NCBI GenBank assembly: GCA_028291285.1
Contig: JAQGIJ010000535.1
Location: forward strand, 1-5,315
Direction of reading: 5' to 3'
DNA length: 5,315 nucleotides
Origin: Phenylobacterium sp.
GTDB taxonomy: Bacteria; Pseudomonadota; Alphaproteobacteria; Caulobacterales; Caulobacteraceae
Notes under the pieces: generated by a model
What the model saw: only the letters and a program-made list of their open reading frames with translations
What the model was told of the DNA's origin: nothing
Database searches by the model: none
Position numbers and translations under genes: made by a program
Shown: piece by piece, positions 1 through 4,725 of the stretch
Layout of the letters: each line of letters starts with the position of its first letter
Position numbering within the stretch: the first letter of the stretch is position 1

Positions 1-1404
1 GGAGCGCTGGCCGCCGCCGCCGCCGCTGCGGCGCGGCCCCTTGAAGCCGGGCTTGGCGCCCGCGGGCTTCTCGGCCGAACGGGCCGCCGGGGCGCCCTCA
101 TGGCGGTGGTGGCCGGCGGCAGGCTTGGCCGCGGCGTGGTTGCGGTTGCGCTGCGGCTTGTGCTCGCCGCGGTGCGGCTGGGCCGCACGCTCAGGCTTGA
201 CGCCCGCCGGCTCGGGCATGGCCGCGGTGGCGGCGCCCAGCTGGCGGTCGTTGCGGCGGTCGAACGAGGGGATGCGCTGGCGCGTCACCTTCTCGATGTC
301 CTTGAGCAGGCCCCGCTCGTCCTCGGCGCAGAACGCCACCGCCGAGCCGTCGGCGCCGGCCCGCGCGGTGCGGCCGATCCGGTGGACGTAGGCCTCCGGC
401 ACGTGCGGCAGCTCGAACTGGACGACGTGGCTCACCGCGTCGATGTCGATGCCGCGCGCGGCGATGTCGGTGGCGACCAGCGCGCGGACCTCGCCGGCCT
501 TGAAGGCCGCCAGCGCGCGTTCCCGCTGGCCCTGGCTCTTGTCGCCGTGGATGGCTGCGGCGTCGACGCCCACCTGCTCCAGGCTGCGGGCCACGCGGTC
601 GGCGCCGCGCTTGGTGCGGGTGAAGACGATGACGCGCTTGAAGCCGGCGTCGTCGAACAGCTCGGCCAGCAGGGCGCGCTTGCGCGTCTGCTCGACGAAG
701 AGGACGCGCTGGTTGATGCGCTCCACCGTCGTGGCCGACGGGGTGACTGAGACCCTCAGCGGATCGGGGTTGAGCAACTCGGCGGCCAGCTTCTCGATCT
801 CGCTGGGCATGGTCGCCGAGAAGAACAGGTTCTGCCGCTTGGCCGGCACGAACTTCACGATGCGCCGGATCGGCAGGATGAAGCCCATGTCCAGCATCTG
901 GTCGGCTTCGTCGAGCACGAGGACCTCGACGCCCGTCAGGTTGATGGTCTTCTCCTGCAGATGGTCGAGCAGGCGGCCGGGGGTGGCGACGAGCACGTCG
1001 ACGCCGGGCGCCATGGCCTTCATCTGGCCGCCGTACTTCACGCCGCCGAACACCACGGCCACGGAGACGCCGATGTGCTTGCCGTAGGTCTTGAAGCTCT
1101 CGCCGATCTGGGTGGCGAGCTCGCGGGTCGGCGACAGCACCAGCACCCGGCAGCTGTTGCGCGGCGCGGGCTTCCGGTTCTCGGCGAGACGGTGGAGGAT
1201 GGGAAGGGCGAAGGCGGCGGTCTTGCCGGTGCCAGTCTGGGCGATGCCCTGGAGGTCGCGGCCGGCCATGACGCCGGGGATGGCCTGCGCCTGGATCGGC
1301 GTGGGCGTGCTGTAGCCTTCGTCGGCCAGCGCCTTGAGCAGCGGCTTGGCGAGGCCGAGGTCGGTGAATTGGGTCAAACTGAAGTCTTTCAGATATGCGC
1401 GCAT
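1..1404 (-). CDS. rhlE: RhlE-type DEAD-box ATP-dependent RNA helicase, 3' end outside window
   Basis: This protein unwinds short RNA duplexes using ATP, and family members act in ribosome assembly, RNA decay and cold adaptation. The frame stays open for 468 codons, so the stop codon lies beyond the left edge. Visible motifs in order: Q-motif region GYSTPTPIQ (30-38), Walker A AQTGTGKT (55-62), PTRELA (92-97), TPGR (141-144), DEAD (165-168), SAT (196-198), ATDIAARG (311-318) and HRIGRTAR (341-348). All catalytic motifs are intact. After about residue 389 comes a basic, low-complexity tail rich in His, Arg, Ala and Pro, ending in a five-glycine run at the window edge; such tails usually bind RNA. 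The ATG at 1404 starts MRAYLKDFSLTQF, a normal start for the family. A GTG directly precedes it in frame and a stop lies upstream at 1474-1476. No good Shine-Dalgarno is visible. The helicase assignment is firm; the RhlE subgroup is very likely. Confidence 0.95.
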   Translation of the reverse strand, partial: MRAYLKDFSLTQFTDLGLAKPLLKALADEGYSTPTPIQAQAIPGVMAGRDLQGIAQTGTGKTAAFALPILHRLAENRKPAPRNSCRVLVLSPTRELATQIGESFKTYGKHIGVSVAVVFGGVKYGGQMKAMAPGVDVLVATPGRLLDHLQEKTINLTGVEVLVLDEADQMLDMGFILPIRRIVKFVPAKRQNLFFSATMPSEIEKLAAELLNPDPLRVSVTPSATTVERINQRVLFVEQTRKRALLAELFDDAGFKRVIVFTRTKRGADRVARSLEQVGVDAAAIHGDKSQGQRERALAAFKAGEVRALVATDIAARGIDIDAVSHVVQFELPHVPEAYVHRIGRTARAGADGSAVAFCAEDERGLLKDIEKVTRQRIPSFDRRNDRQLGAATAAMPEPAGVKPERAAQPHRGEHKPQRNRNHAAAKPAAGHHRHEGAPAARSAEKPAGAKPGFKGPRRSGGGGGQRS

Positions 1405-1468
1405 CACGCCCAGCCGGAAGCACCGGGGGCGGGGGTCGCGGGGTCGTTGGGAAGCGCCCCGCGTGATG
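1402..1468 (-). promoter_or_regulatory. Inverted repeat that could pair over the rhlE start codon
   Basis: CATCACGC at 1402-1409 and GCGTGATG at 1461-1468 are perfect 8-bp complements separated by 51 nt. In the helicase mRNA the upstream arm would read CAUCACGC and the downstream arm GCGUGAUG. The downstream arm contains both the adjacent GUG and the AUG start. If the transcript begins upstream of position 1468, the start codon could be sequestered in a stem. The GC-rich loop could fold in competing ways, so this is a sequence-level possibility only. Confidence 0.35.
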
Positions 1469-1544
1469 GGCGATCTATGAGAAAACTCTCTGCGCTCGAC
1501 AGGCTGAGCCTCGGGTGAGGCCCCACGCGGCTGGAGCGCCGATA

Positions 1545-1564
1545 GCACCGGCGAAACCCGGTGC
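1545..1564. repeat. 7-bp inverted repeat (stem-loop) in the rhlE/mutT intergenic region
   Basis: GCACCGG at 1545-1551 and CCGGTGC at 1558-1564 are perfect complements around a six-base spacer CGAAAC. A further GGAG (1533-1536) and CTCC (1567-1570) could extend the helix across an asymmetric internal loop. No T-run follows on either strand, so it is not a normal intrinsic terminator. It could be a leader hairpin, a protein-binding site or part of a dispersed repeat. Confidence 0.45.
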
Positions 1565-1670
1565 GCCTCCCACATGAGTTGTTCGCGCGGTGAAGTCAAC
1601 CTGTGGGGGCGCGTTCGTCGCCGGCTGTGGCCTTTTGGACTCAGTTGCCTTTTGCGGTGTGGGCGGGGAT

Positions 1671-1674
1671 GGAG
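1671..1674 (+). promoter_or_regulatory. Ribosome binding site of mutT
   Basis: GGAG lies four bases upstream of the ATG at 1679, within a G-rich leader. It supports that ATG over the in-frame ATG at 1574, whose extra 35 residues match no MutT N-terminus that I know. Confidence 0.5.
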
Positions 1675-1678
1675 CGGC

Positions 1679-2086
1679 ATGAGCGACAAACCCCTGCTGC
1701 TGGTGGCCGCCGCGGCCCTGATCGACGCCGACGGCCGGATTCTGATCTGTCAGCGGCCGCAGGGCAAGGCGCTCGCGGGGCTGTGGGAATTCCCCGGCGG
1801 CAAGGTCGAGGCGGGCGAGACGCCGGAGGCCTGCCTGATCCGCGAGCTGGAGGAGGAGCTGGGGATCCGGGTGGCGAGCGCCTGCCTCGCCCCCTTCGTC
1901 TTCGCCAGCCATGGCTACGAGAGCTTTCACCTGCTGATGCCGCTCTACCTCTGCCGGCGCTGGGAGGGGCAGGTGACCGCGCGCGAGCACAAGGCGCTCG
2001 CCTGGGTCAAGCCAAGCCGGCTTACCGACTATCCGATGCCGCCGGCCGACGCCCCCCTGGTGGCCTGGCTCCGGGACCTGATCTGA
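1679..2086 (+). CDS. mutT: MutT, 8-oxo-dGTP diphosphatase (Nudix hydrolase)
   Basis: This enzyme hydrolyses oxidised 8-oxo-dGTP to the monophosphate in the cytoplasm, which prevents A:T to C:G transversions. The 135-residue product is close to E. coli MutT (129). After a hydrophobic beta strand (LLLVAAAALID, residues 6-16) comes WEFPGGK (36-42), then a perfect Nudix box at G41-I63: G-x5-E-x7-R-E-L-E-E-E-L-G-I. It includes the metal-binding Glu residues E56, E59 and E60. The C-terminal WVKPSRLTDYPMPPAD segment is typical of alphaproteobacterial MutT. The start at 1679 is chosen because the conserved fold begins just after it and GGAG precedes it. The stop TGA shares its A with the ATG of yjbQ, so the two are probably translated in a coupled way. 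A broader Nudix specificity, such as a NudG-like CTP pyrophosphatase, cannot be excluded from sequence alone. Confidence 0.93.
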   Translation: MSDKPLLLVAAAALIDADGRILICQRPQGKALAGLWEFPGGKVEAGETPEACLIRELEEELGIRVASACLAPFVFASHGYESFHLLMPLYLCRRWEGQVTAREHKALAWVKPSRLTDYPMPPADAPLVAWLRDLI

Positions 2087-2502
2087 TGCGCCAGGCCGCG
2101 CGCACGCTGTCGGTGCAGACCCGCGGCTCCGGCCTGGTCGAGATCACCGGGGAAGTGGCGGGCTGGGCGGCGGAGCAGGGCATGACGACGGGGCTGCTGA
2201 CGCTCTTCTGCCGGCACACCTCCGCCTCGCTGCTGATCCAGGAGAACGCCGACCCCGACGTGGCCCGCGACATCGAGGACTATTTCGCGGGTCTGGCGCC
2301 GGAGAGCGGCGCCTACCGCCACCAGGACGAAGGCCCCGACGACATGCCCGCGCACCTGCGCGCGTCGCTAACCCAGACGCTGCTGACCATCCCGCTGGTC
2401 GGCGGCCGGCTGGCGCTGGGGACCTGGCAGGGGATCTGGCTCTTCGAGCACCGCGCCCGCCCGCAGCGGCGCGAGGTCGTGCTGCACCTGATCGGGGCGT
2501 AG
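2086..2502 (+). CDS. yjbQ: YjbQ family (UPF0047) protein, annotated as secondary thiamine-phosphate synthase
   Basis: This is a compact 138-residue protein of the widespread YjbQ/UPF0047 family. E. coli YjbQ has a weak thiamine-phosphate synthase side activity, but the physiological role of the family is not settled. Family signatures present: LFCRHTSASLLIQENADPD (residues 40-58), YRHQDEGPDDMPAHLR (77-92) and LGTWQGIWLFEHR (111-123). Conserved histidines H44, H79, H90 and H122 lie in these blocks; some probably bind metal. The full family length is covered and nothing looks broken. The ATG overlaps the mutT stop by one base (TGATG), so re-initiation by the same ribosomes is likely and no separate promoter is needed. 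Downstream it meets the convergent gene after 38 bp, and I see no T-tailed terminator in that gap. Confidence 0.92.
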   Translation: MRQAARTLSVQTRGSGLVEITGEVAGWAAEQGMTTGLLTLFCRHTSASLLIQENADPDVARDIEDYFAGLAPESGAYRHQDEGPDDMPAHLRASLTQTLLTIPLVGGRLALGTWQGIWLFEHRARPQRREVVLHLIGA

Positions 2503-2540
2503 CCGGCCGCTTCAGCTATCCCCGTCCGTGGTTGTTTGAG

Positions 2541-2756
2541 CTACCGCGGCTGCTGGTTCTGCCGGCCCTGGTCGCGGTAGGCCTCCTCGACCTCGTCCTT
2601 GGTGATCTTCGAGCCCTGGTCCTGCTGGTCGAGGTTCTGCTCCTCGGTGCCGTCGCCCATCATCTCCTGGCCGGGCTTGTTGGCGTAGGGCGGGGTGTCC
2701 TTGCCGTGGCTGGCGTCCTTGTCCTGGAAGCTGCGGTCTTGGTCGGACTTGGCCAT
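2541..2756 (-). CDS. Small, highly polar, probably disordered protein; possible stress protein
   Basis: I do not recognise this 71-residue protein. It has no cysteine or tryptophan and no hydrophobic stretch, so it is soluble, without signal peptide or membrane segment. It carries 16 acidic and 10 basic residues (net about -6) and 11 glutamines. Only residues 49-62, which include ITKDEVEEAYRDQ, look able to form a helix; the rest is predicted to be disordered. It is judged real because AAGGAG (2763-2768) sits six bases before the ATG and a plausible promoter lies just upstream. The overlapping longer minus-strand frame across 2512-3690 is Arg/Gly/Pro-rich, typical of a high-GC shadow. It lies 57 bp downstream of the lipoprotein gene on the same strand. 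By composition and promoter I infer a general-stress hydrophilin-like protein; no biochemical function can be given. Confidence 0.8.
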   Translation of the reverse strand: MAKSDQDRSFQDKDASHGKDTPPYANKPGQEMMGDGTEEQNLDQQDQGSKITKDEVEEAYRDQGRQNQQPR

Positions 2757-2762
2757 GGCGTT

Positions 2763-2768
2763 CTCCTT
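2763..2768 (-). promoter_or_regulatory. Strong Shine-Dalgarno of the small polar protein gene
   Basis: AAGGAG on the minus strand lies six bases upstream of the ATG at 2756. It is the best ribosome binding site in the window and fixes the start of this short gene. Confidence 0.8.
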
Positions 2769-2785
2769 GTGGGTCGAGCAGGGCC

Positions 2786-2810
2786 AACCCGCCGCAGAAG
2801 CCGATGTTCC
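2786..2810 (-). promoter_or_regulatory. EcfG/SigT-type general stress response promoter candidate
   Basis: On the minus strand GGAAC (2806-2810) is followed after exactly 16 bases by GGTT (2786-2789). The published alphaproteobacterial EcfG/SigT consensus is GGAAC, 16-17 bases, then CGTT, so only one core base differs. Transcription would begin near 2779, giving a leader of roughly 20 nt that contains the AAGGAG site. The -35 element starts four bases past the stop of the upstream lipoprotein gene, so the element fits neatly into the 57-bp gap. Confidence 0.5.
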
Positions 2811-2813
2811 ACC

Positions 2814-3752
2814 TCAGCGCCGGTAGCTCGTCCGCGTGACGGTCATCCGCCGGCCGGCCGGCGCGCGGGCCGCATCGGCGACGCATTGGCCGGGATCGAT
2901 CATGGCGTGCTGGCCCAGGCAGTAGATGTCCTCGTACTGCGGGCCGGCGCTGGCCAGGCACTGGTAGAGGTTGAGCTTGGCGAGGCGCAGGCAGGAGCTG
3001 GTGCGCGGCTCGCTCATCAGGGCCCGCCCGCGGCCGTCCTCGCCGAGCACGCTCAGGGCCGCCAGCGCCAAGCCCTGGGCGACCACGGGGCTCGGCGCGC
3101 CGCCGCGGCGGCCACTTTCGGTGACGGCGTCTCGCAGGTGCGCCGCATCGCCCGGCTCCGGCCGGTAGCCGGCCGCGGAGATGCGCTTCACCCTCGCCAG
3201 CCGGCCGCCGGGATCGGCGACCCGGGCCTTGGACCAGCTCTGGTGCTGCACGCTGTAGGCGGCGCGTTTCACCCGCGCGCCGTTGTCGGCCAGGCCTTCG
3301 CCTTGGCGGGTCAGCGCGGCGCTGGCTCGGCCGGCCGCCGCCTGGCCGCCGGGCAGCGACAGCGCCAGGCTCGGATCGGCCGTCAGCCGCCGGGCGAGCT
3401 CGCCGCCGCGGCCCTCGCGCTGCACGCCCGCCACGAAGCCCGGCTCCTGCAGGGCGGCCATGGCGGCGTAGGCGACCATGCCGGCTTCCAGCTGGTTGGG
3501 CTCGTGGGCGGCGCCCACCTGCAGCGCCTGGCTGACCTCGCCGGCGCTGGAGAACCCCGGATCGATGCCCCGGGCCCGCCGCATGAAGCTCTCGAAGGCC
3601 ATGGCCTCGGTCTCCATCCGGCCGGCTGGCTGGACTTGCGCCCGCGGCTCGATCCGAGCCTGGCGCGCCTTCGGCGGTTCGGTGGCGCAACCGGCGAGCG
3701 TCGCCGCCATGGCTGCGGCGGCGCCGAAGCCCTTGATATAGCTGGATGTCAT
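2814..3752 (-). CDS. Uncharacterised lipoprotein with C-terminal four-cysteine cluster
   Basis: The 312-residue product begins with a lipoprotein signal peptide: Lys7, an Ala-rich core, then lipobox LAGC with Cys22 as the expected lipidation site. It should therefore be anchored in the cell envelope, probably the outer membrane because Ala follows the Cys. The mature part is Ala/Gly/Arg-rich and probably helical, with repeated AAMAALQ-like segments at 95-102 and LALAALSVLG at 228-237. The C-terminus has four cysteines at 254, 265, 278 and 290 (spacing x10, x12, x11) around YQC and YEDIYCLGQH. In the periplasm these could form two disulfides. It ends in a basic MTVTRTSYRR tail. I recognise no enzymatic domain. 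The start is supported by the signal peptide; only a GGGGG stretch (3759-3763) serves as a weak ribosome binding site. The real frame is chosen over the overlapping plus and minus frames because of the signal peptide and balanced composition. Confidence 0.85.
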   Translation of the reverse strand: MTSSYIKGFGAAAAMAATLAGCATEPPKARQARIEPRAQVQPAGRMETEAMAFESFMRRARGIDPGFSSAGEVSQALQVGAAHEPNQLEAGMVAYAAMAALQEPGFVAGVQREGRGGELARRLTADPSLALSLPGGQAAAGRASAALTRQGEGLADNGARVKRAAYSVQHQSWSKARVADPGGRLARVKRISAAGYRPEPGDAAHLRDAVTESGRRGGAPSPVVAQGLALAALSVLGEDGRGRALMSEPRTSSCLRLAKLNLYQCLASAGPQYEDIYCLGQHAMIDPGQCVADAARAPAGRRMTVTRTSYRR

Positions 3753-3785
3753 AACTGACCCCCGACGTCAGGAGCCCCCCGAAGC

Positions 3786-3802
3786 GCTACCGTAGCCTAC
3801 GG
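3786..3802. promoter_or_regulatory. Nested palindromes upstream of the lipoprotein gene; operator candidate
   Basis: GCTAC-C-GTAGC (3786-3796) and CCGTAG-C-CTACGG (3790-3802) are two perfect odd-length palindromes that overlap, giving three alternating half-sites of the form CTAC/GTAG. The element lies 33-50 bases upstream of the lipoprotein start, where a dimeric regulator could act. It could also be a small RNA hairpin. No matching sigma-factor element was found near it. Confidence 0.35.
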
Positions 3803-3876
3803 CCAAGCTGAGCGCCGCCGCGGCCTGTTGTCACACTTTGCGGTTGTGGAGCGGTTAAGCGACGCGGTGAAGATGC

Positions 3877-3890
3877 TCCCCGCGAGGGGA
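3877..3890 (-). terminator. Weak stem-loop just after the methyltransferase stop
   Basis: TCCCC (3877-3881) and GGGGA (3886-3890) are perfect complements around the four-base loop GCGA, three bases past the methyltransferase stop codon. No T-run follows on the minus strand, so termination here is uncertain. Confidence 0.25.
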
Positions 3891-3893
3891 CCT

Positions 3894-4724
3894 TCAGGCC
3901 GGCGTCCAGCCGGTCAGCGTCAGGATTTCGAAGGTCGCCGTCACGCGGCCGTCGGGGCCGGCGAAGCGCTCGGCGTAGATCTCCGCGGCTCGCGCCAGCA
4001 GTGCGCGCGTCAGCGGCCGGGGATGGCGATCGGCCAGCACGCTGGTCTCGCCCATTTGGCGCAGGTCCGCCAGCAGCCGCAGCGGATGTTGGTAGCTGAC
4101 GGTGACGCGGTCCACGTCGGCGACCGGCTGGACGAAGCCGGCGCGCTGCAGCAGGCCCGCCGCGTCCGCCGCGTCGGCGAAGGGGGAGACGCGCGTGCCG
4201 GCGCCGCCGAGGATCTCCGCCTCCGCCGCCACCAGCGATTGGCGAAGCTCCGTCAGCGTCACCCCGCCCAGGAAGGCGCCGATGAACAGGCTGTCGGCCT
4301 TCAACGCGCGGCGGATCTGTATCAGCGCGCCGACGACGTCGTTGGTCCAGTGCAGGCCGAGCGTCGAGACCACCAGGTCCAGGCAGGCGTCGGCGAACGG
4401 CAGCCGCTCCTCATCGGCGACCAGCCGCGGGCCGCCGCGGCCGGCCAGCATGGCGGCCGAGAGGTCCGCCTCGATCAGCAGCCCGACGCGGCCGGCCGCG
4501 CCGCTCTGCGCCAGCGCCTGGCGGAAGGCGCCGGTGCGGGCGGCCAGGTCGACGGCCAGGCCGAAGTCGCGCATGATCGGCTCCAGCCGCTCGGCGACGT
4601 CCTGGGCGGCCCGGCGCTTCAGGAAGTCGGCCGCGGGGTATCCCCTGGCCGCCCGGTCCAGGCGCTTGCGGTGCAGGACGCGGTCGAACAGCTTCGGGGG
4701 CTGAGGGGTGGGGGCGGACGGCAT
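3894..4724 (-). CDS. NDUFAF5-like class I methyltransferase-fold protein
   Basis: The 276-residue product matches the bacterial relatives of human NDUFAF5, a mitochondrial complex I assembly factor that hydroxylates an arginine of NDUFS7; automated annotation often calls these BioC-like or SAM-dependent methyltransferases. Family blocks seen: LFDRVLHRKRLDRAAR (12-27), DLAARTGAF (59-67) at SAM motif I, IEADLS (84-89), DEERLPF (104-110) and LDLVVSTLGLHWTND (115-129). After these come IGAFLGG, a typical SPFAD segment, LLADLRQMGE and a C-terminal TFEILTLTGW. Motif I is unusual: the glycine-rich DLGCGxG is replaced by DLAARTG. The start at 4724 is well fixed, because the frame upstream has no other start codon until an implausible ATG at 4883 and the conserved FDR block follows at once. 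No Shine-Dalgarno precedes it, so it may be leaderless. Its start codon overlaps that of the divergent comF. Whether it methylates, hydroxylates or does neither is unknown. Confidence 0.88.
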   Translation of the reverse strand: MPSAPTPQPPKLFDRVLHRKRLDRAARGYPAADFLKRRAAQDVAERLEPIMRDFGLAVDLAARTGAFRQALAQSGAAGRVGLLIEADLSAAMLAGRGGPRLVADEERLPFADACLDLVVSTLGLHWTNDVVGALIQIRRALKADSLFIGAFLGGVTLTELRQSLVAAEAEILGGAGTRVSPFADAADAAGLLQRAGFVQPVADVDRVTVSYQHPLRLLADLRQMGETSVLADRHPRPLTRALLARAAEIYAERFAGPDGRVTATFEILTLTGWTPA

Positions 4725-4725
4725 G
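4722..4725. other. Shared CATG: overlapping start codons of two divergent genes
   Basis: The palindrome CATG supplies the ATG of comF on the plus strand (4723-4725) and the ATG of the methyltransferase on the minus strand (4722-4724). There is no intergenic DNA. For comF the only in-frame alternative is a GTG at 4708, because a TGA lies at 4702-4704; that choice would make the overlap larger. Each promoter must therefore sit inside the other gene, or the transcripts are leaderless. Confidence 0.7.

Larger units (their letters stand above)
1405..1678. other. Divergent intergenic region between rhlE and mutT
   Basis: This is about 274 bp of non-coding DNA between two genes that point away from each other, so it should hold both promoters. 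I could not identify a convincing -35/-10 pair on either strand. It does hold an 8-bp inverted repeat involving the rhlE start codon, a 7-bp hairpin at 1545-1564, a short perfect dyad GCCTC-GGGT-GAGGC at 1508-1521, and a GACTC site (GANTC class) at 1638-1642. An open frame from an ATG at 1574 runs into mutT, but its N-terminal extension has no family resemblance and is taken as leader sequence. Confidence 0.6.

Noticed and set aside
10..24. Five GCC repeats at the left edge as a slippage/phase-variation tract
   Set aside because: They encode a five-glycine run in a Gly-rich helicase tail and are in frame; trinucleotide changes would not switch the gene off.
191..1423. Long minus-strand open frame of 410 codons inside the helicase
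   Set aside because: Its product is Arg/Pro/Gly-rich without motifs, while the overlapping frame from 1404 carries every DEAD-box motif in order. It is an out-of-frame shadow from high GC.
1572..1599. Minus-strand TTGACT as a -35 element for rhlE
   Set aside because: No acceptable -10 element lies 16-18 bases, or the Caulobacter-style 10-14 bases, downstream.
1603..2502. Single plus-strand frame joining upstream DNA, mutT antiframe and yjbQ
   Set aside because: Only the last 138 residues match a family (YjbQ), and the ATG at 2086 begins exactly there. The 5' part is out of frame with the Nudix box.
2512..3690. Minus-strand open frame of 392 codons spanning both small genes
   Set aside because: Arg/Gly/Pro-rich shadow in a different frame from the signal-peptide protein; no start context or motif.
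2532..3758. Plus-strand open frame of 408 codons opposite the lipoprotein and small gene
   Set aside because: Low-complexity Ala/Gly/Leu/Arg composition with no recognisable domain; the opposite strand has a lipobox, signal peptide and good ribosome binding site.
3851..3866. TTAA half-site, possible CtrA binding site
   Set aside because: Only one half is present; no second TTAA at the required seven-base spacing on either strand.
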